Positions 1 through 6,879 of a stretch of DNA of 13,108 nucleotides are shown in pieces (the stretch's first letter is position 1; each line of letters begins with the position of its first letter). The stretch spans positions 1-13,108 of the forward strand of contig CBDUZI010000084.1 in NCBI GenBank assembly GCA_965371665.1, read 5' to 3'. A program made the position numbers and the translations under genes. The DNA is from JAUVAV01 sp965371665. GTDB lineage: Bacteria > Oederibacteriota > JAAXVQ01 > JAUVAV01. The notes under the pieces are model-generated. The model ran no database searches. It worked only from the letters and a program-made list of their open reading frames with translations, and was not told the origin of the DNA.

Positions 1-2
1 GA

Positions 3-3000
3 AAAAATACACTAAATTCGCTCGCAAGGTGTCTCAAAACTATTGACAACTTCCGAGCGCTCGATGCTGTAATCCAGGATGATTTTAAGGATAAAAATGA
101 GGATACACCAGAAAATAATATTTTCTTAATGAAAGAAGAAGAAGCTCTGAAAATTCTTAAAAAAGTAAGTATAGATGAATTTCCTCTTTGTGGTAATTGT
201 CCCTTTTGTAAACTTTATTCTAATGTGGATCCGGAAGGCCGTTATCATTTTTATAAAATCAAAGAAGATACTTATGAAATATTCTTGGAAATAGATCGGA
301 GCATAAAAATTTTAAAGAAGAATACTTTGAAATTAGAAAAAGAAGAATTATTAAAAGATATTCTACAAAAGACCGAACAGCATAGGAAAAAATTAACGTC
401 ATTATTGGAATATAAAAAAGAATACGAAGAAGATGATTCTAAATTTTTTGCCAGAGTAGAAAAATATTTAGATTTGGTTGAAACTATAAAAGCAAGTGTC
501 ACAAGAAGATGGGAAGGTGAGCCACTCGATTTACATCCTTTCTCCTGGCTTGGAAGCCTGAAAGCGTCAGCGGCGGTTTTGATCACAGGCCTGGGCTTCG
601 GCGCTATCTCCTGGCTGCTCAACAGCCTGCCGGCGTTGAGCCTGGGCAGCCTGTTGGCGCAGCCGGGAATGCTGTTTATTGCCGGCGGTACGCTGGGAGC
701 CTTGGTATTCGGCTTTATGGCTTTGGATGCAAGCGGAAGATTGGATGGATTGTGGGAATGGCTGGCAAAAACAGGCCGGAATCGGGGCAGCCCGAAAAAG
801 AATAAATTAATCAAAGTTTTCAGGGATGCCGAAGATGCCCCTGCAAATGCAGAATATCTCACCTATACCAGCGCCTCAACCATTCATGTCAAAAAGTCCT
901 TCATGAAATTACGTCCCCGCTTTGTGCAATGGTTCTACTTAGCCCACGAAAAAATTCATGTTTATCTCAATGAAATAGGTGTGAAGGGGAAACGGAAACA
1001 GGAACTCGTCGCCTATGGTCTGCCTGCCTCGCCTTTTGTTCTGATGCAGATCGCCGGCTTAGCCCTGGCAGTAAATGCCGTGTTCGGCCTGGGCGGAGCG
1101 GCTGTGGTGGGGTTGACGGCTTTGGCTATAGTTTCTGTACTGAGACCTACGAAGAAGATTGAAGATATAACGGCCAGGCTTCAAAATGCCGACTCAACAC
1201 ATTCAAGTGCAGCAATTAAGACTGACCAGGCTGATTCGAAGCCGGCATCCCGCCTGGAGTACAATAAACCCATTCGCAGGCATGAGCCAATGCTCGATGG
1301 GCTGCCCATGGTTCGACGGGGGTGGATCACTGTGCTGGGCGCGCTGGTGGGAGTGATTATGGGAGTTGGCGGGGCGTTTGGCATGGCGGTGCCGGCCTTG
1401 CCCTCAGAGGCGGAAATAAATAGCGATCCCGCCATAATCGATTTAAAGTATGAGTACGGCGCCAGGTATGACTTTGATATGAAAAATTTCAACCCGGACC
1501 GGATCAGGGTTGAGGCGTTGGATAAAAAAGCGGTGAAATTCTGGAGATACTGGTCAAGCCGGCTGCTCGGCCTGCCAATAGAATGCTTGATCGAAAAGGA
1601 GAAGGAAGAAAAAGACGAATTGGAAATTTATGTACCAGAGCATGTGCTGGCAGCCGCGCTGAGGTTATCGGGAGAGGATGAAACCGGCAGAGGATATGTG
1701 AAAGGACATATTTCCCGATGGGCCAACTCGCTGGCAAGATTGCATCTGGGCCATACCATGAGATACCAGGCAGTCAGGGAGGATATGCTGATACGCAGAG
1801 GCTTACGTTGGTTTTGGCTGTGGAACAGAACCAATAGGCTGCTGTGGCATGGCGGAGACCATGCTCACGACCGGCTGGAGGCCGGACCTATGGTAGCGGA
1901 TTATTTGAAAGGTGAAGAGATCACAGTCAATCCGGCTGAAATATTAAGAGTCGTGTTGCATATGGCTAAAATTGCCAAGGAATGGAATATAACATTAGGT
2001 AAGCAAGCACCGGATATAGATAAGCTGTTGGAAGCAATGAAAACAAAGGATTATTATAGTGAAAAAGCCGGGATTAATAAATTACTGGATGTTTTGGAAG
2101 AGAAAAGCGATCTATTTAACGAGCTTTTAAATGAGAAAGCGTTTAAGGATAAAGCGTCGCGTGACATGATCGCCGCGGGCGTGGCGGATGTGGTCATGAC
2201 GTATAACGAAGTTGATGTCGATGTTAATGCCCAAGTATCTAAGATAAGCCGGGTTAAGAGACTCGAGACCTTGGCCACAGAAAAATATATAAAGCAATTA
2301 CTCGGAATATTACAAGCGATTTCAGATAACCGGCCGGAGGGACTTGAAGAAAAGAATGAAGCATTTTTTGACCGGGTGGGGAAAATGCAGGCATGCCTGG
2401 AAGCCATGGCCAATGCTGCGGAAACCGGCAAATTGATTCAAATAACAGATGAAAATGCCCAATATTTAGCCGGGGAAATCAATTACCTGGAGAGCGAAAC
2501 TACCCGGATTAGTGAATGCGGGCCTGATTTTAAACAAGAAGTGCTTTTTGTATCCAGCCCGGTGGCCGAGATGCACAAAGTTAAAATCGGCAATAAAATA
2601 CATGAATTTCCGACGCGGACGATTGCCGAAGCCATGCTGCCGAAAGTAGAAGGAGAAAAGAGCGGGCTCTTAGAAAAGACTAAAACCCTTATTAATCGAG
2701 GCGTTTATCCGGTAAAGAAATTCCGGGGAAGAAAAGAAAGGCTTGATGAAAATACATGGAAAGACGTGGATAACAAATTAGGGAGACTTGGTTCTAAATT
2801 TGGCGACCAGAAGATAGATGTTTCTACCCCGCTGGCTCAGGATTTATTTAGTAATGAGCGTGGGAAATTACAAGAGCAATACGGCTGCCTGCTGGCGGCC
2901 CGCAGCCGGAAAGCCCAGGCCCGGGCGCAGGGCGAATTTGTCCGTGGCATAATCCGGTATATGTACCGCTATGCGGAAGAAAACTGCAAGGATCCCAAGA

Positions 3001-3269
3001 TTGAAGAGCATTTAACCTTTATCAACGAATTGTTTGCCGGGATGGATGAGATCGATAATACCAGGGAAGTGCTTGCCACCTATCAGGGAAAAACCTTCTA
3101 TATTCCGTTGGTATTACTGGCACGCGGCTATCGCGGAGCCTTGGGGTATCTGCTGGACCTGCTGAGGGCTAGGGATAAAGACGGAAAGGTGCGGGGTGAG
3201 GTCAAAGACGATGTGCTCAGAAAATACTTCCGCCGGTTATTCAAGCTCCGTATGGGCGGGGCGGCGTAG
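3..3269 (+). CDS. Large multi-pass membrane protein with HExxH motif, 5'-partial
   Basis: I do not recognise the family. The frame is open to the left edge: 42 sense codons precede the first visible ATG (129), which lacks a Shine-Dalgarno, so the real start is probably upstream. Numbering from that ATG (1046 aa): a Cys cluster C21-x2-C24-x2-C27; a charged, helical, probably coiled-coil stretch ~45-130; hydrophobic segments ~146-167, 180-201, 300-338 (probably two) and 399-424; then ~620 mostly soluble, helix-rich residues rich in Lys/Glu. Between the second and third hydrophobic blocks lies HEKIH (273-277), with E292 19 residues after the first His. This is the HExxH...E arrangement of gluzincin metallopeptidases, and placement between membrane segments recalls M56/M48-type membrane proteases. 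A zinc peptidase role is inference; the motif alone can arise by chance. Composition is AT-rich before ~535 and GC-rich after. It ends 5 nt from the convergent toxin gene. Confidence 0.8.
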   Translation, partial: KNTLNSLARCLKTIDNFRALDAVIQDDFKDKNEDTPENNIFLMKEEEALKILKKVSIDEFPLCGNCPFCKLYSNVDPEGRYHFYKIKEDTYEIFLEIDRSIKILKKNTLKLEKEELLKDILQKTEQHRKKLTSLLEYKKEYEEDDSKFFARVEKYLDLVETIKASVTRRWEGEPLDLHPFSWLGSLKASAAVLITGLGFGAISWLLNSLPALSLGSLLAQPGMLFIAGGTLGALVFGFMALDASGRLDGLWEWLAKTGRNRGSPKKNKLIKVFRDAEDAPANAEYLTYTSASTIHVKKSFMKLRPRFVQWFYLAHEKIHVYLNEIGVKGKRKQELVAYGLPASPFVLMQIAGLALAVNAVFGLGGAAVVGLTALAIVSVLRPTKKIEDITARLQNADSTHSSAAIKTDQADSKPASRLEYNKPIRRHEPMLDGLPMVRRGWITVLGALVGVIMGVGGAFGMAVPALPSEAEINSDPAIIDLKYEYGARYDFDMKNFNPDRIRVEALDKKAVKFWRYWSSRLLGLPIECLIEKEKEEKDELEIYVPEHVLAAALRLSGEDETGRGYVKGHISRWANSLARLHLGHTMRYQAVREDMLIRRGLRWFWLWNRTNRLLWHGGDHAHDRLEAGPMVADYLKGEEITVNPAEILRVVLHMAKIAKEWNITLGKQAPDIDKLLEAMKTKDYYSEKAGINKLLDVLEEKSDLFNELLNEKAFKDKASRDMIAAGVADVVMTYNEVDVDVNAQVSKISRVKRLETLATEKYIKQLLGILQAISDNRPEGLEEKNEAFFDRVGKMQACLEAMANAAETGKLIQITDENAQYLAGEINYLESETTRISECGPDFKQEVLFVSSPVAEMHKVKIGNKIHEFPTRTIAEAMLPKVEGEKSGLLEKTKTLINRGVYPVKKFRGRKERLDENTWKDVDNKLGRLGSKFGDQKIDVSTPLAQDLFSNERGKLQEQYGCLLAARSRKAQARAQGEFVRGIIRYMYRYAEENCKDPKIEEHLTFINELFAGMDEIDNTREVLATYQGKTFYIPLVLLARGYRGALGYLLDLLRARDKDGKVRGEVKDDVLRKYFRRLFKLRMGGAA

Positions 3270-3274
3270 CGGTG

Positions 3275-3694
3275 TTACACGTTCTCAATCCATAGCAAAT
3301 ACTTCGTGAACGGGCTGTTTTTCAATCCATTATATAACCGGTGATCGGCAGTTACCATTCGCTCTCCCATAAGAGCGGCCAGAGCGAGATACAGGCAATC
3401 ATATAAACTGCTTCCGGTGAGATTTGCCATTTCGTAGGCTGGATTCAGGAGCAGAGTGAAAGAATGATATTGTACGGGAAAACGTTGGAAAGCCGAACGG
3501 ATTTCGGCTGCTTCATCCGCGCTGATTTCCCTTCTCCGAATGCGCTTGCACAAAACATTATCCATTTCCATTAAAATAAAATCAGGCGCATACAGCCGAT
3601 TGTGAGTATCCAGCAAACTAAGGGCTTTTTCCGTATGATTTTCCTCAAAAAACCATTTGGCAGCCACACAAGCATCAACAATATAAACGCTCAA
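3275..3694 (-). CDS. vapC: VapC-type PIN-domain ribonuclease toxin
   Basis: A 139-aa protein of typical VapC length. The PIN-domain acidic residues are visible: D7 in IVDACVA at the N-terminus, E43 after the PDFILM segment, D99 in SSLYDCLYLALA, and D117 in TADHRLY. VapC toxins are Mg2+-dependent ribonucleases that cut tRNA or rRNA and are held inactive by the cognate antitoxin; the target here cannot be read. I place the start at TTG (3694-3692). GAAAGGAA lies 8 nt upstream, and this start makes a 4-nt TTGA overlap with the antitoxin stop, the usual translational coupling in such pairs. The frame continues upstream to an ATG at 3940, but that part runs through the antitoxin gene and is not credible as protein. 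FitB-like naming is an alternative, as the antitoxin is of the FitA type. Confidence 0.9.
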   Translation of the reverse strand: MSVYIVDACVAAKWFFEENHTEKALSLLDTHNRLYAPDFILMEMDNVLCKRIRRREISADEAAEIRSAFQRFPVQYHSFTLLLNPAYEMANLTGSSLYDCLYLALAALMGERMVTADHRLYNGLKNSPFTKYLLWIENV

Positions 3695-3921
3695 CGCTCG
3701 CGTTCCTTTCGAATGATATCCGCGCTGTCGCCGAACTTCCGTTCTTTGAATTTGTTGCGGATGTCCCTGGCGAGTTGGAGGGCGGAATGCATATTCATTT
3801 GCGCCGCCTGCTCCAGGATTGCTTTCACCTCCGATTGAAGGGAACGGCCGTCTCGGTAGGCCTGTTTTTTGAGCTGGGCAACAACACTTGCGTCCAATCC
3901 GCGAATCAATATCTGCGCCAT
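3691..3921 (-). CDS. vapB: VapB/FitA-like ribbon-helix-helix antitoxin
   Basis: A 76-aa protein. The N-terminus MAQILIRGLDASVVAQLKKQA, followed by RDGRSLQSEVKAILEQAA, has the beta-strand/two-helix pattern of Arc/FitA-type ribbon-helix-helix DNA-binding domains. The Arg/Lys-rich remainder (from about residue 48) would wrap the toxin. It should neutralise the PIN toxin encoded immediately downstream and repress the shared promoter. The ATG at 3921 follows a strong AGGAGGT Shine-Dalgarno with 5-nt spacing. The TGA stop overlaps the toxin TTG. A perfect palindrome lies 20-52 nt upstream of the start, over the -10 region, exactly where a ribbon-helix-helix autorepressor would bind. Confidence 0.88.
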   Translation of the reverse strand: MAQILIRGLDASVVAQLKKQAYRDGRSLQSEVKAILEQAAQMNMHSALQLARDIRNKFKERKFGDSADIIRKERER

Positions 3922-3940
3922 GCCTGACCTCCTCTCTCAT

Positions 3941-3973
3941 CTTTTACTGCTATCATAATGATAGCAGTAAAAG
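3941..3973. promoter_or_regulatory. Perfect palindromic operator of vapBC
   Basis: Two exact 15-bp arms (3941-3955 and 3959-3973; left arm CTTTTACTGCTATCA) are separated by 3 nt. The palindrome covers the -10 hexamer, the probable start point and part of the -35/-10 spacer of the vapBC promoter. That position fits autoregulation by the VapB or VapBC complex. It could also form a hairpin at the 5' end of the transcript, but its overlap with the promoter favours a DNA operator. Confidence 0.75.
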
Positions 3974-3986
3974 GGAAAAATGTCAA
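3958..3986 (-). promoter_or_regulatory. Sigma70-type promoter of vapBC
   Basis: On the minus strand a perfect -35 TTGACA (3986-3981) is followed, after exactly 17 nt, by TATCAT (3963-3958) as the -10. Transcription would begin near 3951, giving a roughly 30-nt leader to the vapB ATG at 3921. It starts just after the mazG stop, so vapBC probably has its own promoter rather than relying on mazG readthrough. Confidence 0.75.
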
Positions 3987-3990
3987 GCTG

Positions 3991-4860
3991 CTAAGGCCGG
4001 CCCGGATTTTTCCGTGCAACGCGTTTTTTTCGAGAGACAGGAGATTTTCCGGGTTTTCCGCAAGCCACTTTAGCCCGTGGGCTTGCTCGGCCTTTAGCAT
4101 GTTTCCACAGCTCCAGCAGCTCGTCTTGGGAGAAATCTGAGAGGGCTTTCTTTCCTCGTTGGATGCGGAGTTCCAGACGGGAGAAACGTCCGATGAATTT
4201 ACCGATTGCCTGGTGCAGCGCATCTTCCGGGTTAGTGCCGGCAAAGCGGGCGAGATTTACCAGGGCAAAAAAGGCATCTCCCAGTTCCTCGGTGATGCGG
4301 GATTTTCGCCGGGTTAATAAGGCGTTTTCCAGTTCCGCGATTTCCTCGGAAACCTTGGCCGCGGCTTCATCCATGCGCGCCCAGGTAAAGCCCACCCGGG
4401 CGGCTTTGGATTGAACGCGATGCGCGCGCAGCAGGGCCGGAAGGGTCCGGGGAACGCCGGCCAGCAGTGATTCGGCCGAGCCTTGGCGTTCTTTACGTTT
4501 GATCTCTTCCCAATTCTCCAGGACTTGCCCGGCAGTGCGCAGCCGTTGTTTTCCAAAAACGTGAGGATGTCGCCGGGTCATTTTATCCAGGCTTCCCCGT
4601 ATCACGTCGTAGATATCAAAACGATGGGCTTCGGCCGCCAACTGGGCATGGAAAATAACCTGAAAAAGCAGGTCGCCTAATTCATCTCTGAGGTTTTTCG
4701 GATCGCGGGACTCAATGGCTTCCAGCACTTCATGGGTTTCTTCCAGCAGAAACGGGCGCAGGGAGGCATGAGTCTGCTGGCGGTCCCAGGGACATCCGCC
4801 CGGAGCGCGCAGCTGTTGCATCAATTTAACCAATTCATTAAAAGGATCTTTTTTTTGCAT
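3991..4860 (-). CDS. mazG: MazG nucleoside triphosphate pyrophosphohydrolase
   Basis: A 289-aa protein with two tandem MazG domains. MazG hydrolyses NTPs/dNTPs to NMP and pyrophosphate, cleaning the pool and modulating stress signalling. Metal-binding EExxE...ExxD motifs are visible in the first domain (E40, E41, E44; E60, D63 in DELGDLLFQ) and the second (E172, E173, E176; E192, D195 in EELGDAFFAL). RRHPHVFG (96-103) and the N-terminal GGCPWDRQQTH are family hallmarks. I chose the ATG at 4860: AGGAGA lies 4 nt upstream, whereas the longer frame to 4902 runs into an inverted repeat. The enzyme's usual end is near ELWKHAKG (~256). Here 34 further residues, very rich in Lys/Arg, follow, and part of them is encoded by a hairpin. 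In E. coli mazG sits by the mazEF toxin-antitoxin; here it is upstream of an unrelated vapBC. Confidence 0.95.
   Translation of the reverse strand: MQKKDPFNELVKLMQQLRAPGGCPWDRQQTHASLRPFLLEETHEVLEAIESRDPKNLRDELGDLLFQVIFHAQLAAEAHRFDIYDVIRGSLDKMTRRHPHVFGKQRLRTAGQVLENWEEIKRKERQGSAESLLAGVPRTLPALLRAHRVQSKAARVGFTWARMDEAAAKVSEEIAELENALLTRRKSRITEELGDAFFALVNLARFAGTNPEDALHQAIGKFIGRFSRLELRIQRGKKALSDFSQDELLELWKHAKGRASPRAKVACGKPGKSPVSRKKRVARKNPGRP
4060..4086. repeat. Hairpin inside the 3' end of mazG
   Basis: GCAAGCCAC (4060-4068) is complementary to GTGGGCTTGC (4077-4086) with one bulged base, leaving the 8-nt loop TTTAGCCC. It falls in the codons of the non-conserved basic tail of MazG. It resembles REP-like dispersed palindromes, which suggests the extension came from a repeat inserted near the original stop. 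Repeat identity is inference. Confidence 0.5.
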
Positions 4861-4897
4861 TAAATCTCCTGACATAAACCGTGGTGTCCCCTTGGCC

Positions 4898-5015
4898 GTC
4901 ATTCCGGCATGATTTTAGCCGGGGTCCAGAAAAACAGTATTTTTACGGATAAACTTCCTGGATTCCGGCCTGTCCTGGATGAATTAGTCCAGGGCTAAAA
5001 TCATGCCGGAATGAC
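4898..5015. repeat. Long inverted repeat (23-bp perfect arms) in the mazG/macro intergenic region
   Basis: The arm at 4898-4920 (beginning GTCATTCCGGCATGATTTTA) is exactly repeated as reverse complement at 4993-5015. The 72-nt interior holds secondary complementary segments around GTCCAG and CTGGAT. No coding potential is visible. The structure looks like a dispersed palindromic repeat or small non-autonomous element. It lies just upstream of the mazG start (4860) and could also act as a transcription barrier between the divergent genes. Confidence 0.7.
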
Positions 5016-5185
5016 AACCCGGACTAATTGCTCAGCCTCTTAGTAGATGCAGGCTCCAACCTGCGAATAACTGACCAATCATAAGATAAATAAGCATTTT
5101 ATGCAAAAACATATTTTCCACTAAATAATAATGTGTTAATATTCTGTATCTTACTTTTTTAAGGAGAGATAGGGGTGAAAGCGCC
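5016..5185 (+). promoter_or_regulatory. AT-rich upstream region of the macro-domain operon
   Basis: This is the rest of the 325-nt gap between mazG and the macro-domain gene. A small hairpin (GCAGG, loop CTCCAA, CCTGC) lies near 5049-5064. The AT-rich tract from ~5085 to 5160 probably holds the operon promoter: TAATAT at 5137-5142 is a possible -10, but the matching -35 position reads TTTTCC, a weak match. AAGGAG at 5161-5166 is too far (19 nt) from the ATG at 5186; AGGGG at 5171-5175 is better placed. No ORF is supported. Confidence 0.35.
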
Positions 5186-5740
5186 ATGGAAGTATTAATT
5201 AATAAAACCAAAGTGGCAGTGCTGGTGGGTGATTTGGCTCTTCAGGAAGTTGATGCTCTGATACATCCGACGAATAATTTTCTCTGGTTTTCATCCGGCT
5301 ATTCGGAAAATTTAAAGCGCATAGGGGGTAGCAGCATAGAAACCGAGGCGCTGAAACATGGGCCGATCGAGATGGGACAGGCAATAATGACCAGTGCCGG
5401 CCGATTAAAAAGCCGTTATCTGATCAATGCGGTGGCCTGGGGCCAGGATATGCGTCTGGAAACCAGACACATTCGGGCTGCGGTGGGAGCGGCTTTGCGG
5501 CTGGCTTCGGAACACCATTGCAGCAGTGCCGCGCTTCCGCCGGCTGAGACCGGGGCGGGCGGACTTTCACTCCGGCTGGCGGTGGAATCAACATTTTCTT
5601 CAATAATAGAGCATTGCCGGCAGCCCACGACTTTACAAAAAATTATTTTTCTTGCCCGAAATCACGCCGAGGAAGAAATTCTAAACCGGGTGGTTAAGTC
5701 CGCCGACGCTGCGAATTCATCCGAGCCTGATAATCATTAA
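5186..5740 (+). CDS. Macro-domain protein (ADP-ribose-binding fold)
   Basis: A 184-aa protein, essentially a single macro domain. The start VAVLVGDLALQEVDALIHPTN matches the family opening (G15-D16; N30/N31 in the NAAN position). The second phosphate-binding loop is LPPAETGAGGL (118-128), and NAVAWG (81-86) matches the central strand. Macro domains bind ADP-ribose and many remove ADP-ribose from proteins or process ADP-ribose phosphates. The usual glycine-rich GGGV loop is replaced by SSGYSEN (36-42), so catalysis cannot be assumed. ATG 5186 is chosen because no other start lies in frame between it and the AGGGG site. The stop TAA overlaps the next ATG by one base (TAATG), so it is coupled to the NlpC/P60 gene. 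It heads a four-gene run divergent from mazG. Confidence 0.8.
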   Translation: MEVLINKTKVAVLVGDLALQEVDALIHPTNNFLWFSSGYSENLKRIGGSSIETEALKHGPIEMGQAIMTSAGRLKSRYLINAVAWGQDMRLETRHIRAAVGAALRLASEHHCSSAALPPAETGAGGLSLRLAVESTFSSIIEHCRQPTTLQKIIFLARNHAEEEILNRVVKSADAANSSEPDNH

Positions 5741-6225
5741 TGAGATGGTTGAACTGTCCGGAAAGCCAGGCGCTGAGGTGGGCGGGATGGGCAGTGCTGT
5801 GGTGCCTGGTAATCGGATGCGCTACGGCAGCTCCCCGGCCGCCGGCTCCCGGTATGGCAGCCAAGGTGACGGCTCAAGCCCGCGCGCTTCGTGGAACATC
5901 CTATCGTTACGGGGGGAAGACTCCCCGAGGGTTTGATTGTTCCGGCTTTGTGCAGTATGTTTTTCTCCAAGCCGCGAACCTTAAACTGCCGCGGACCAGT
6001 AAACGGCAATTTGCTTCTTCCCGGACAATTAGACGGGGAAATGAACAACCTTCGGATTTGCTGTTTTTTAACGTAAACGGGCACGGGCCTTCTCACGTAG
6101 GAATCTATTTGGGAAAAGGTTCGTTTATCCACGCTTCGCGAAGCGGAGGAAATGTGAAAATCTCTAATGCCAATTCAAAATACTGGAAACGCCGTTTCAT
6201 CGGTGTCCGGCGGGTCTTGAGATAG
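5740..6225 (+). CDS. NlpC/P60-family lipoprotein, probable peptidoglycan endopeptidase
   Basis: A 161-aa protein. An N-terminal hydrophobic stretch ends in the lipobox VIGC (Cys27), indicating lipid anchoring, in a Gram-negative probably at the outer membrane. The NlpC/P60 domain follows: YRYGGKTPRGFDCSGF with catalytic Cys67, GHGPSHVGIYLG with His119, and SFIHAS with the third polar residue His131. These cysteine peptidases cut the gamma-D-Glu to diaminopimelate bond in peptidoglycan stem peptides. The length suits a minimal enzyme without targeting repeats (Spr/MepS-like). The ATG overlaps the preceding stop as TAATG, and the Maf gene follows 17 nt later, so it is in the same operon. Confidence 0.92.
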   Translation: MRWLNCPESQALRWAGWAVLWCLVIGCATAAPRPPAPGMAAKVTAQARALRGTSYRYGGKTPRGFDCSGFVQYVFLQAANLKLPRTSKRQFASSRTIRRGNEQPSDLLFFNVNGHGPSHVGIYLGKGSFIHASRSGGNVKISNANSKYWKRRFIGVRRVLR

Positions 6226-6242
6226 TCGCGGGGTAATATTCC

Positions 6243-6863
6243 ATGACCAGTCCTTGCAATTCCCGTAACACGGTTCCTCCGCTGATTTTAGCGTCCGCTT
6301 CTCCCCGGAGGAGCGATCTTCTTCGCCAAGCCGGATTCAAATTTAAAGTAGTGCCTTCCCGCTATGCGGAAGGCCTTCCGTCAGGTTGTCCGCGAGAGTT
6401 TGCCCGGAGAGCGGCCGAGGCTAAGGCCGGAGAAGTGGCAGGGAGGATTAAACCGAAGGCCTGGGTACTGGCAGCGGATACCCTGGTAGTGCAAGGCGGC
6501 AGAGTGTTTGGCAAGCCGCGTTCCCGCCCGGAGGCGGCCGGCATGCTGAAGGTTTTGTCGGGCCGAACCCATAAAGTAATTTCCGGGGTGGCTTTGCGCC
6601 TGGCGCCCCAAGGCGAAAAAATATCCTGGGTACAGGAAACCAGCGTACGCATGCGCGAAATTCCGAAAACAGAGTTGGAAGCATATCTTAATTCCGGGGA
6701 ATGGCAGGACAAGGCCGGGGCCTATGGGATTCAGGGGCGCGCCGGCGCTTGGGTGCTAAGTGTATCCGGGTGCTATTTCAATATAGTAGGCTTGCCCCTG
6801 GGCGCGGTTTGCCGGGAATTAAATAAGCGTGGCATAATAAGCTGGAAAACCGGAAGAAAATAA
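6243..6863 (+). CDS. maf: Maf/HAM1-fold nucleotide pyrophosphatase
   Basis: A 206-aa cytoplasmic enzyme of normal Maf length. Family motifs are LILASASPRRSDLL (14-27, phosphate-binding), AADTLV with D79, GKPRS (90-94), LSGRTHKVISGVAL (105-118), DKAGAYGIQG (156-165) and YFNIVGLPLG (178-187). Maf proteins hydrolyse dTTP/UTP or modified nucleotides to monophosphates and pyrophosphate, and overexpression in some bacteria blocks septation. Which subfamily specificity applies is not clear. The ATG at 6243 has GGGG 9 nt upstream. It lies 17 nt after the NlpC/P60 gene and 16 nt before the next ORF. With mazG across the divergent gap, two separate nucleotide-sanitation enzymes are neighbours. Confidence 0.93.
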   Translation: MTSPCNSRNTVPPLILASASPRRSDLLRQAGFKFKVVPSRYAEGLPSGCPREFARRAAEAKAGEVAGRIKPKAWVLAADTLVVQGGRVFGKPRSRPEAAGMLKVLSGRTHKVISGVALRLAPQGEKISWVQETSVRMREIPKTELEAYLNSGEWQDKAGAYGIQGRAGAWVLSVSGCYFNIVGLPLGAVCRELNKRGIISWKTGRK

Positions 6864-6879
6864 AGAAGGAGATAAGAAA

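Noticed and set aside
129..131. ATG at 129 as the true start of the large membrane protein
   Set aside because: No Shine-Dalgarno precedes it, and the frame is open with protein-like sequence back to position 3.
272..862. 196-aa minus-strand frame inside the large membrane-protein gene
   Set aside because: Low-complexity Ser/Phe-rich translation antisense to a long open frame; shadow of the plus-strand gene.
3275..3940. 221-aa reading frame starting at ATG 3940 on the minus strand as the toxin gene
   Set aside because: Its first ~82 residues lie out of frame over the antitoxin gene and have no PIN similarity; TTG 3694 with its own Shine-Dalgarno begins the PIN domain.
4861..4902. Upstream ATG at 4902 or 4875 as the MazG start
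   Set aside because: The extra residues run into the inverted repeat; AGGAGA is correctly placed for ATG 4860, which matches the family N-terminus.
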